Source of the DNA: Chromatiales bacterium
GTDB lineage: Bacteria; Pseudomonadota; Gammaproteobacteria; Chromatiales; Chromatiaceae
Length of the DNA stretch: 64,000 nt
Assembly (NCBI GenBank): GCA_028280505.1
Contig: JANQLO010000078.1
Location: 36,084-100,083, forward strand
Direction of reading: 5' to 3'
The position numbers and the translations under genes were made by a program. The notes beneath the pieces were generated by a model. That model searched no databases. It was not told the DNA's origin and saw nothing but the letters and a program-made list of their open reading frames with translations. Below, piece by piece: positions 1 to 7,507 of the stretch; positions within the stretch are counted from its first letter, which is position 1; the number at the start of each line of letters is the position of its first letter.

Positions 1-104
1 ACGACATTCCATTCTAAGTTCACCGATGTGGTTCTTTGCGGTGACCCATGCGGGGCTCCGGCCCCGTTTTTCGTATCGGCCGTATAGGATATCTCGCGCC
101 TGAT

Positions 105-1220
105 ATGTATACCCTGCTCATTGTTTTTTTCCTGATCGCAATCGTCACCTCGTTTTTGTGTTCGCTATGGGAGGCGGTGTTGCTCAGCATTACGCCTTCA
201 TATGCGCAGATCAAGGTGAGAGAGGGGGGTGCCCTGGGACGTCGTCTGCAGGCGTTCAAGGAAAACATCGACCGGCCGCTGGCCGCGATCCTCACGTTAA
301 ACACCATCGCCCATACCGCCGGAGCGATCGGCGTCGGCGATCAGGCGAGCAAACTCTGGTCGGAAGCCAATCCATTGATCACCGGACTGGTTGTCCCGGT
401 GTTGATGACGCTGGCGATCTTGGTGCTGTCGGAGCTCATTCCGAAAACGCTCGGGGCGAACTATTGGCGTGAATTGGCTCCCTTCACGGCGCGCTCGCTC
501 GCGTTGATCATCCGTATCTTGGCGCCCTTGGTCTGGTTCAGCCAGTTTGTGACCAAAGCACTGAAAAAAGAGGAAGTGACCAGCGCCTTCTCGCGCAAGG
601 ATTTTCTGGCGATGGCCGACATCGGTGCCCAGCATGGCATCTTTGAACAACAGGAATCGGAAATCATCGGCAACCTGTTGCGCTTCCGCTCGGTGGGTGC
701 AAAAGACGTGATGACGCCGCGCATGGTCGTTATTGCCGCGTCGGCGCGGCAGTCAATCGGAGAATTTTTGGCGGGAGACCGCAACCCGCGTTTCTCGCGC
801 ATATTGCTTTACGAAGACGATTCGCGCGACCACATCATTGGCTATTTGCTCAAAGATGAATTGTTGGCTCGAATGGTCGAGGGGCAAAAAGACGCCGAGT
901 TGCGCACCCTGCGACGCGATATCATCGCTGTGCGCGAAGACCACCCCATCATCGAGTTGTTCAACCGCTTTCTTTCGAGCCGCGAGCACATCGCATTGGT
1001 CGTCGATGAATTCGGCGGCATGGCCGGGGTCGTGACCATGGAAGATGTGATCGAAACCCTGATCGGCGTCGAAATCGTCGACGAATCGGATCAGGCGCCG
1101 GACATGCAGCTCTTGGCGCGCCGTAATTGGGAACGGCGGGCGCGGCGTTCAGGGCTCATTGTCGAAGAGCGTCCTTCCGAACAGATGCCGGCGGAGCCGG
1201 CACCTGGTTCGGACGATTGA
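105..1220 (+). CDS. CNNM/DUF21 membrane protein with CBS pair (HlyC/CorC-like, short form)
   Basis: Integral membrane protein of the CNNM (DUF21) family, linked in bacteria to Mg2+/Co2+ handling. The N-terminal half holds about four hydrophobic segments (the first right after the start, MYTLLIVFFLIAIV) and the conserved stretch LSELIPKTLGANYW. A CBS-domain pair follows, opening with VGAKDVMTPR and closing with ALVVDEFGGMAGVVTMED. Only about 50 polar residues come after the CBS pair, so the usual C-terminal CorC_HlyC domain is absent. An upstream in-frame ATG at 48 exists, but I chose the ATG at 105 because it puts the first membrane helix at the N-terminus as in relatives; neither start has a strong ribosome site. 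Transport function is inferred from family only. Confidence 0.85.
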   Translation: MYTLLIVFFLIAIVTSFLCSLWEAVLLSITPSYAQIKVREGGALGRRLQAFKENIDRPLAAILTLNTIAHTAGAIGVGDQASKLWSEANPLITGLVVPVLMTLAILVLSELIPKTLGANYWRELAPFTARSLALIIRILAPLVWFSQFVTKALKKEEVTSAFSRKDFLAMADIGAQHGIFEQQESEIIGNLLRFRSVGAKDVMTPRMVVIAASARQSIGEFLAGDRNPRFSRILLYEDDSRDHIIGYLLKDELLARMVEGQKDAELRTLRRDIIAVREDHPIIELFNRFLSSREHIALVVDEFGGMAGVVTMEDVIETLIGVEIVDESDQAPDMQLLARRNWERRARRSGLIVEERPSEQMPAEPAPGSDD

Positions 1221-1527
1221 AAAATCCCGGGTAGCCCCAGGGACGCACTTCCTCGGTGGTGATTGTTATTGTAGCGCCCATCGTCCATTGCCATTTCTCG
1301 GGGTCAGTCGACACAGGCCGTGATTGTGATCAATCTTGTGAGGACTGATGGGCGCGTCTTGTGCCTTTAGTCAAGCACGGGGCGTGCCAGGATCGGTATC
1401 TCCATGAATCGATGGCCTTTTGGATTCCGAGTTCCGGGAAGTTAATTCGTGGCTGTAAAGACTTTAGACAACGTCCAGGGCGGCGTCGGTTTGGTGGTGT
1501 ATTACGGTACGAGAAACTGCCGCCGCA
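1221..1527. other. intergenic stretch between convergent genes
   Basis: No gene is supported in these 307 bases. An FNR/CRP-like palindrome GTGATTGTGATCAA lies at 1320-1333 (one mismatch to TTGAT-N4-ATCAA), but no transcript that it could control is evident, since both flanking genes end here. I see no clear intrinsic terminator with a T tract. Confidence 0.4.
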
Positions 1528-2307
1528 TCATTCTTTTGTAGCGTGGAAAAGCTGCACGAATTGCTGCAATGCGACCGTCTCCGGCCGGCAGCTTGGATCT
1601 ATTCCCAAGTCAATGATTTTATGTTGATTTATTCGTTTTTTGAGATTGTTGCGCAAGGTCTTGCGGCGTTGGCCGAAGGCAAGACTCACCAGCTCCCCGA
1701 AACCTTCCAAGTCGTTGGTCGAAACCGGGGGATTTTCGAGCGGTAACAAACGCACCACGCTGGAGTCGACCCTGGGTGGCGGATTGAAAGATTCGGGTCC
1801 GATATCGAACAATGGAATCACTTCACAACGGGCTTGCAGCATCACTGAAAGCCGGCCATAGGTACGCGATCCCGGGCTCGCAGCCATGCGATCGACCACC
1901 TCTTTTTGCAACATGAAATGCATATTGCAAATCACTTTGCCTTGAGACAGCAAATGGAACAGCAAAGGGGTAGAAATGTTGTACGGTAAATTGCCCACTA
2001 AGCGCAGCGAACGTTGGTCCGTTTGAAGGCTTCGAAAATCGAACTTCAGCGCGTCGGCGTTATGCAGGTTCAGCGTCCCATAAGCCGCACAACGGTCGGC
2101 AAGTGGTTCGAGTAAATCACGGTCCAGTTCGATCGCGTCGATTTCACCGCAGCGTTGCAACAGGCCCTTGGTCAGCGCGCCTTGACCCGGCCCGATCTCG
2201 ACCAGGTGTTCCTCCGGGCGCGGGTCGACGGCATCGAGGATGCGCTCGATCACGCTTTGATCGTGCAGGAAGTTCTGGCCGAACCTTTTCCTGGGACGGT
2301 GGCTCAA
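1528..2307 (-). CDS. ksgA: 16S rRNA dimethyladenosine transferase KsgA
   Basis: KsgA (RsmA) dimethylates two adjacent adenines in the 3' terminal hairpin of 16S rRNA during 30S maturation, using SAM. The 259-residue length is normal. Visible motifs are the N-terminal RKRFGQNFLHD, the SAM-binding VEIGPGQGALT (about residue 36), and the NLPYNIST catalytic motif (about residue 105). The start is a TTG at 2305-2307, preceded by AGGA about eight bases upstream. The alternative would be an unlisted upstream start, but RPRKRFGQ at the N-terminus matches family starts. The first dozen codons plus the ribosome-binding region recur as a second copy near 6286-6340. pdxA and apaG, frequent neighbours in gammaproteobacteria, are not present here. 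Confidence 0.95.
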   Translation of the reverse strand: MSHRPRKRFGQNFLHDQSVIERILDAVDPRPEEHLVEIGPGQGALTKGLLQRCGEIDAIELDRDLLEPLADRCAAYGTLNLHNADALKFDFRSLQTDQRSLRLVGNLPYNISTPLLFHLLSQGKVICNMHFMLQKEVVDRMAASPGSRTYGRLSVMLQARCEVIPLFDIGPESFNPPPRVDSSVVRLLPLENPPVSTNDLEGFGELVSLAFGQRRKTLRNNLKKRINQHKIIDLGIDPSCRPETVALQQFVQLFHATKE

Positions 2308-2440
2308 GGGGTTGTCCTGGTGTTTGCGTTAGAAATGAAGGCGTTAAGTTTCGGGCAAAACCAAGGGTCTGGGCAAATCGGGGTGTCAGGTGCGCGTGGG
2401 AGAAGCGAGTGGGTCGTTTCGAATTTCGCGGCGGTCGACA
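2273..2440. repeat. segment duplicated at 6286-6452 (copy A, functional ksgA start)
   Basis: About 53 bases (2273-2325) covering the ksgA ribosome-binding region and first 12 codons match 6286-6338 at roughly 90 percent. A second block (about 2397-2440, beginning GGGAGAAGCGAGTGGG) matches about 6410-6452. The order and orientation of the two blocks are the same in both copies, with length changes between them. This copy holds the working gene. Confidence 0.7.
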
Positions 2441-2581
2441 ACAGAATCACAAAGCAGCCACTTCAAATTGCAGCTTGTTCAAACAGTTACCGGGGTTCCC
2501 GCGCAAGCCCGTACGATGCTGCTAAGGGCCCCGATTTGAAGCCTATACTGAGATTACATGGCAACGAAATTGAAGGAGCAA

Positions 2582-2941
2582 ATGATGGCTGGCGAAAAAT
2601 GTGAGGTGCATGAAAATCACGACCATGTGCACGGTGAGCACTGCGGTCACACCAAGATCAAACATGGAGATCACACCGACTACCTGCATGACGGTCATAT
2701 GCACCACAAACACGGTGATCACTATGATGAACATCGTCTCGACGTTAACGAAACCAATCCAGACCGATGCCAGCCGATCAAGCATGAAGACGCCCATGTC
2801 CATGGGCCCGGCTGCGGACACGAGGCTGTTCCCCATGGCGACCACACGGACTATATAGTCGATGGCCGACTGCATCACCCTCACGGTGACCACTGCGACG
2901 ACCACGGTCCGGTAGATACGGAAGAAAATCTGAAACGGTGA
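2582..2941 (+). CDS. histidine-rich repeat protein, probable metal binding
   Basis: Protein of 119 residues with roughly one quarter histidine and no hydrophobic segment or signal peptide, hence probably cytosolic. It contains two tandem repeats of about 40 residues, each carrying HGDHTDY, then an HH, then HGDH; the cores are HGDHTDYLHDGHMHHKHGDH and HGDHTDYIVDGRLHHPHGDH. Each repeat is preceded by a CGH element (GEHCGH and GPGCGH). Such composition suggests Zn, Ni or Cu buffering; the metal is not decidable from sequence. An earlier ATG at 2558 is in frame, but the AGGAG just upstream of 2582 (six bases spacing) favours the ATG at 2582. No transporter or metal regulator gene is adjacent. Confidence 0.75.
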   Translation: MMAGEKCEVHENHDHVHGEHCGHTKIKHGDHTDYLHDGHMHHKHGDHYDEHRLDVNETNPDRCQPIKHEDAHVHGPGCGHEAVPHGDHTDYIVDGRLHHPHGDHCDDHGPVDTEENLKR

Positions 2942-2989
2942 GGAGGTAATTCTCCATAGTGCGACAACGCAACGCCACTCGTACGTCGC

Positions 2990-3140
2990 CACTGTTGCAT
3001 TGTCCATGCGGTAGTCGAATCACCGCTGTGCCGATTGCTGTTTCCCGCGTTTCAGCAAATTCCTGCAAAAGCTTGGTTGGCATGCGACCGAGTTCGGTGT
3101 TCAGAGTCGTTCTGAACGCGTCATTCAGTTGCCGAATCCG
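2990..3140 (-). pseudogene. possible DUF3768-like fragment
   Basis: Reading the minus strand from 3140 gives RIRQLNDAFRTTLNTELGR, which resembles the conserved opening of DUF3768 proteins (an R-x-LND-x-R-T-T pattern, from memory). After about 35 residues the resemblance stops and no start codon precedes it, because a stop lies directly upstream. DUF3768 genes are common on plasmids and integrated elements, which fits the recombinase remnant next door. It may be chance; confidence is low. Confidence 0.25.
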
Positions 3141-3151
3141 CTAGGCTGTCA

Positions 3152-3350
3152 CTATTTAACGACCGTCAGCTCAGGCCTTTTCGGCTCGTCGAGCAGATCG
3201 ATCGTCTGTTTGCATCGCTTATTCTTCAAGAACGCGGCGTAGGTACGTTCGGTCGTCTTGACCGACGCCTCTGTGTCCGGTTAGTTCATTGCACATCGGC
3301 GCAGCACCGGTACGAGCCTTTCGGCCAGGCGTGCGCGTGTGGCATCGGAC
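3152..3350 (-). pseudogene. decayed tyrosine recombinase (integrase) C-terminus
   Basis: Translating the minus strand and allowing one frameshift near 3270 gives CHTRTP, then a GAAPMCNELTGH segment, then EASVKTTERTYAAFLKNK, a tail, and a TAG stop at 3152-3154. This has the order seen at the end of XerC/D and phage integrases: HTR box, hydrophobic helix, ELxGH, then TTERTYA with the nucleophilic tyrosine. No upstream catalytic domain or start remains. I read it as a relic of an integrated element. The frameshift and short length limit certainty. Confidence 0.4.
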
Positions 3351-3768
3351 GTTGCTCATTCAAGCGCGCAGCAACGCGGAAAGCCCGTACCGACGCGCCC
3401 GAAGGGAGCTATTGCACCGATACGGCGTTGCGGTGCTTGGAAAGGGTGGCCATTCCGTGCGCACCGCGCCTTGTCTCGCCCCATTCGGGCGACTCTGACG
3501 TTCAACGAATTAACCGGACAGAACACTGGATTCCAAGACGGTCAGCAAAACTGCCTACAACCCTCATTCCCGCCTCTCTAACAGGCTCGAGACTTGACCT
3601 GGACGACAGGATTAACTTCCTTGGGTCAGGTGCCGATCTTGCTAGGTGAAGGACGTGGCGCGTACGAACGATATCGATTCGGTTCTTGCCACTTAAAGGC
3701 CGGAGACTTTTTGCCGATGCTGCACGTACATCGATGTTGTCTCTGATTCTCTAATTTAGGGGGATTTT

Positions 3769-4326
3769 ATGAAAGTATTCAGGCTGCTTTTGGCGGGTGT
3801 AACCGTACTCGCAACCTCACTGGCGACCGCAGAGCAGGCGCCCGATTCCATCGTACAGCTAGCGCCATCGCTGCAACCGTGGGGGCAGAATCCGGTTGTC
3901 GTCGATGCTGTCCGGTCGCAGAACGCCAAGGGATTATCTTTGGAACAAATCCGGCAGCGGGATGTGCAGTGGCGTGCGACGTCGGGTCTCGACAATGAAA
4001 TGCAGGAAATGATCGAGGGGACGGTTGGTCAAGAGCTGTCGCGTCTGGAATCGAGTAAGCCGTACGTTACCGAGATCTTTGTCATGGACAACCAGGGTGC
4101 GAATGTCGCCATGAGCAACAAGACGTCCGACTATTGGCAGGGCGACGAGGCCAAGTTCACTGAGTCTTTCAAAGGTGGTGCCGGCGCACTCCACGTCGGT
4201 GATGTTGAGTTCGATGAGAGCGCGCAAGCCTACTTGGTGCAGGTCTCCGTGCCGGTTGTGGACGGCGGCAAGGCAATTGGCGCAATGACGATTGGGATAA
4301 ACATCGACGAGTTCGAGGCTCAGTAG
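3769..4326 (+). CDS. secreted single-domain PDC/Cache-type sensor protein
   Basis: Protein of 185 residues with a clean signal peptide (MKVFRLLLAGVTVLATSLATA, cleavage near AEQ) and no other membrane segment, so it should be periplasmic. The rest resembles a single PDC/Cache ligand-binding domain: a helical start (residues 50-90), then YVTEIFVMDNQGANVAMS, DYWQGDEAKF, and the closing strands YLVQVSVPV and AIGAMTIGIN. There is no signalling domain of its own. It sits 51 bases ahead of a chemoreceptor gene on the same strand, so it may act as a binding-protein partner of that receptor. The ribosome site TTAGGGGGA is about seven bases before ATG. Ligand unknown. Confidence 0.8.
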   Translation: MKVFRLLLAGVTVLATSLATAEQAPDSIVQLAPSLQPWGQNPVVVDAVRSQNAKGLSLEQIRQRDVQWRATSGLDNEMQEMIEGTVGQELSRLESSKPYVTEIFVMDNQGANVAMSNKTSDYWQGDEAKFTESFKGGAGALHVGDVEFDESAQAYLVQVSVPVVDGGKAIGAMTIGINIDEFEAQ

Positions 4327-4377
4327 AACGTTATCCAAAATTTTTGATGGTTTGGTTCTGGTTTTAGGGGATTGGAT

Positions 4378-6024
4378 ATGTCTTGGTTCAGAAATCTTAC
4401 TTTTCGCTGGAAGTTAACCCTTCCGGTTGTCGTCATGGCTGTTTTGATGGCAAGCATTGCGATCACTGGAATCGTTCAGGTTTCGCGTCTCGGTCACCAT
4501 GTCAATCAGCTTGCCGACGAGTATGTACCAAGCTTAGATTTTCTGATACAGGCCGACCGTGATCTCTACCAGGCTTTGGTTGCGGAACGCAGTCTGATTT
4601 TTCTTGATGCCAAGTCGGATCAATACACGGCCATGGTCGCCATGCATGAAGAGAATATCGAGCAGGCGCGAGCGCGTGTGGGTAAGTTCTTTGAAATTAC
4701 AGGCTCGCAATCGGCGCGCGACCGGCAACAGACGTTTTTCATGCTATTCGATAAGTGGGTGTCAGTGACGAAGGAGGTTCGGAGTCAGCGCACAAATGGA
4801 GGACGACAGGGGCGGCGAACCGCGATTGATTTGAGCTTCAAAGAGGGAGAAGCGAGTTTCGATGAAATGCGTGGGGTGCTTGATGCGCTGACGGAAGAGG
4901 TTGCGGCTGCTGCAGCGGCAGACGGCGAACAGGCGCATGGCGATGTGGACCACAGCTACGTGCTGATGGTCACGACCCTGGCTGCCGGTATCCTGGTCTG
5001 CGTGCTGACGGCCTTGTTGTTTCCGCCACTGATCAACTCGCCTCTGCGGCGGGTTATCGGTGCGATCGAGGACCTTTCGAAAGGAAATGGTGATTTGACC
5101 ATGCGCATCGAGGTGGAGAGTAGGGATGAGCTGGGTCGCCTGTCACGGGGTTTAAACGAGTTTTTGGAGAAGTTGCACGGTTTGGTTTCTCAACTTTCCG
5201 GAACCGCAGGGCAGGTGCGAGACGCGTCACGGCATTTGTTGGAGTTGAACGACAACTCACAGCAGATGGTTTCGCAGCAGCACACTTCCACAGAGATGGT
5301 TGCGACGGCAATGAACGAGATGGCGGCCACCGTTCACGATGTCGCGCAAAGCGCGAGCCAGGCGGCCGATGCGGCGCGTCAGGCTGATGATGATGCGAAT
5401 GGGGGTAGTGAGTTGGTGAGCAGTTCTGCCGATACAATTCGTAAACTCGCTGCGGAAGTCGACAATGCGGCGGCTGTCATCAAGACGCTGGAAAGCGAAA
5501 CTGAACAAGTGGGTTCAGTGCTTGACGTGATTCGAGGTATCGCGGAACAAACCAACCTGTTGGCACTGAACGCGGCGATCGAAGCAGCTCGTGCGGGTGA
5601 ACAGGGGAGGGGCTTTGCCGTTGTCGCCGATGAAGTTCGAACGCTGGCCAGCCGCACACAACAGTCGACCACGGAAATTCAGTCCATGATCGAGCGATTG
5701 CAGAGCGGTGCCCGGGACGCTGTGGTGGTTATGGATTCCGGCCGAGAGAACGCGCGGGTGAGTGTCGAGCGTGCAGAGTCTGCCGGTTCTTCGCTGGGGA
5801 AGATCACCCGAGCAGTGGCGTCTATCAGCGAAATGAACACTCAGATCGCCGCTGCTGCCGAAGAGCAGAGCACGGTGACGGAGAGCATCAATCAGAACGT
5901 CGGAGAGATTAGTGAGATCTCTAACCGTACTGCCGAAATTTCGACGGAGGTTGCTCAGTCCAGCTTGACCTTGTCAACGCATGCGGAGGCGCTCGACAAG
6001 ATCGTCCGAAATTTCAAAATCTGA
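4378..6024 (+). CDS. methyl-accepting chemotaxis protein (HAMP, four-helix-bundle-like sensor)
   Basis: Inner-membrane chemoreceptor of 548 residues. TM1 lies at about 11-32, a mostly helical periplasmic region at about 35-195 (four-helix-bundle type by appearance), and TM2 at about 198-220. A HAMP domain follows ([20 protein letters not shown] onward), then a long signalling coiled coil whose tip is [20 protein letters not shown] followed by [15 protein letters not shown]. There is no C-terminal NWETF-like CheR-docking pentapeptide; it ends IVRNFKI. A TTG at 4372 is in frame, but ATG 4378 has AGGGG seven bases upstream and is preferred. It probably forms an operon with the secreted PDC protein upstream. 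No che genes are nearby. Confidence 0.93.
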   Translation: MSWFRNLTFRWKLTLPVVVMAVLMASIAITGIVQVSRLGHHVNQLADEYVPSLDFLIQADRDLYQALVAERSLIFLDAKSDQYTAMVAMHEENIEQARARVGKFFEITGSQSARDRQQTFFMLFDKWVSVTKEVRSQRTNGGRQGRRTAIDLSFKEGEASFDEMRGVLDALTEEVAAAAAADGEQAHGDVDHSYVLMVTTLAAGILVCVLTALLFPPLINSPLRRVIGAIEDLSKGNGDLTMRIEVESRDELGRLSRGLNEFLEKLHGLVSQLSGTAGQVRDASRHLLELNDNSQQMVSQQHTSTEMVATAMNEMAATVHDVAQSASQAADAARQADDDANGGSELVSSSADTIRKLAAEVDNAAAVIKTLESETEQVGSVLDVIRGIAEQTNLLALNAAIEAARAGEQGRGFAVVADEVRTLASRTQQSTTEIQSMIERLQSGARDAVVVMDSGRENARVSVERAESAGSSLGKITRAVASISEMNTQIAAAAEEQSTVTESINQNVGEISEISNRTAEISTEVAQSSLTLSTHAEALDKIVRNFKI

Positions 6025-6721
6025 GTCTAAGATGTGTCAGCGAGTTAGGGCGTGAGTGGAACGTATCCTTATTGGCCCAACATGTAGCCGGATCATTGGT
6101 TGTAATGGGAGACCGGATGCAGGACTGGGAATGGATGAAATACAATCTTTCAATGCCGCAGGTCACAGCTATCAGATGATGCCCGGCGGATCGGATGCCA
6201 ATACGGGGTCATCGAAATCATCGACAGCCTTGATGCCTACCTCTCAAGCGCCGTATCGTCCGAAGCATAATCCGCCGGGCAACACTTCTGGCCGAACCTT
6301 TTCCTGGGGCGGTGGTTCAAGGGGGCGTCCTGGTGTTTCCGATAGATTTCAGATGATTATGAAGTAGTGGGTTGGGAATGCCCACGAGGATCAATCGGTT
6401 GGGTTTACGAGGGAGAAGCGAGTGGGGCGCTTCGATTTTCGCGATGGTCGGAAAGACTCTGGTCTTACCCATCGGAACGTTCGGCTCGAACGTCGGCATA
6501 ACCAGCAATCAAACCTGGATGCGGTGAGTCGTGGTAATTTAAGTGGCGTTCGTCGAACGACGTGTGCCAGAGATCTTCCGATCCAGATTATTCGGGATTA
6601 GGAAGGTTTACGCTCAAAGGGAAGGCCGCAAGCTTGCCACGCCAGCGCTCTCAGGACTACCGAAAGCCACGGTGATGTCGACAGGACCATGCGTCCACGA
6701 GCCCGAGCTGCAGGAGTACCG
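6025..6721. other. gene-free stretch with partial ksgA duplicate
   Basis: No gene is supported in these 697 bases. The only recognisable content is the duplicated ksgA start region at 6286-6452, listed separately. The stretch ends at the ribosome-binding site of the haem oxygenase gene. Confidence 0.5.
6286..6452 (-). pseudogene. partial duplicate of the ksgA 5' end (copy B)
   Basis: On the minus strand, a TTG at 6318-6320 begins LNHRPRKRFGQKC, matching the KsgA N-terminus SHRPRKRFGQN almost codon for codon. The upstream ACACCAGGAC ribosome-binding region is also shared with the true ksgA start. After about 12 codons the frame leaves KsgA and stops around 27 codons. A second upstream block (about 6410-6452) is shared as well. 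The rest of ksgA is missing, so this copy is not functional. Confidence 0.65.
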
Positions 6722-7360
6722 ATGCGGTCAGAAACTGCCGAACCCGAAACCGGTGCGTCGCTCGCTTTGTACCTGCGGCGCGAGACACGGTCGGCGCACG
6801 ATCGGGTCGAGTCGAGCGCCTTTGCCCGCCGCGTAGCCGAAGGCCGGCTCGATCTGCCGACATACGTCGCTTATCTGCACACGATGCAGTCGTTTCACGA
6901 CGAGGTCGAGTCGCTCGTATCGGCATCGACCGATACCCATGTGCGGAATCTCTGGCGCGAGGACATGCGCCGAGTGCCGCACATCAACGATGATCTTGTT
7001 GCACTGGAGCGCTACGCGTCCGGCATGCTCCCGATTATCCGCAGCGATCCTTTTGCGGCCTTCTCCGGGTCCGTCGGTACGTCGCCGAAGCGCTTGATCG
7101 GCCTGTTGTACGTTGCCGAAGGATCTCGCCTCGGCGGACGCGTCATCGCGCAGAGACTCCTGGCCGCGTATCCCGACCTCGGTCGCAGTGGACTCGATTA
7201 CCTGACAGGGTATGGCGTGACCACGGGCAAACATTGGGCACACTTCCGGCGTTCTCTGGACCGGCTGTTGCTGGATGACGGCGGAACGGCGGCCGCGCTC
7301 GACGGCGCCCAGCTTGGTTTCGACGCAATCGCGGTCGCGTTTGCCGGGCTAGGATCTTGA
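6722..7360 (+). CDS. haem oxygenase, bacteriophytochrome-associated (BphO-like)
   Basis: Biliverdin-producing haem oxygenase type, 212 residues, cytosolic. The proximal histidine lies in TRSAHDRVES (about residue 25), and the distal helix signature is YVAEGSRLGGRV (about residue 130). It opens a co-directional block with a CheB/CheR/GGDEF/EAL protein and a PAS-GAF-PHY phytochrome that has a chromophore-binding cysteine. This context strongly suggests that it makes biliverdin for the phytochrome rather than serving iron acquisition. An ATG at 6689 is in frame, but AGGAG lies five bases ahead of ATG 6722, which I use. The 147-base gap to the next gene could hold an internal promoter. Confidence 0.85.
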   Translation: MRSETAEPETGASLALYLRRETRSAHDRVESSAFARRVAEGRLDLPTYVAYLHTMQSFHDEVESLVSASTDTHVRNLWREDMRRVPHINDDLVALERYASGMLPIIRSDPFAAFSGSVGTSPKRLIGLLYVAEGSRLGGRVIAQRLLAAYPDLGRSGLDYLTGYGVTTGKHWAHFRRSLDRLLLDDGGTAAALDGAQLGFDAIAVAFAGLGS

Positions 7361-7507
7361 GCCTTATTTAGTATTTGTGCTTGCGTCGGGGTGATTATTG
7401 ACACCATGGCGACCACCAGTTAATTTCACGAGTTCAGTGCAGGTCACGGGGCTTGAGTTCAGACTGCACTGCCCAGCTTTGCGTCGAGTAGGCCTTGGGA
7501 AACAGCC

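Larger units (their letters stand above)
2942..3768. other. gene-free stretch with decayed mobile DNA
   Basis: No intact gene in 827 bases. On the minus strand it holds a broken tyrosine-recombinase tail (3152-3350) and possibly a DUF3768-like fragment just beyond it (about 2990-3140); both are listed separately. The stretch from 3350 to 3768 shows nothing recognisable until the ribosome-binding site AGGGGG ahead of 3769. Confidence 0.5.

Noticed and set aside
1320..1333. FNR-like palindrome with one mismatch
   Set aside because: Lies between two gene 3' ends with no start nearby, so regulation is unlikely.
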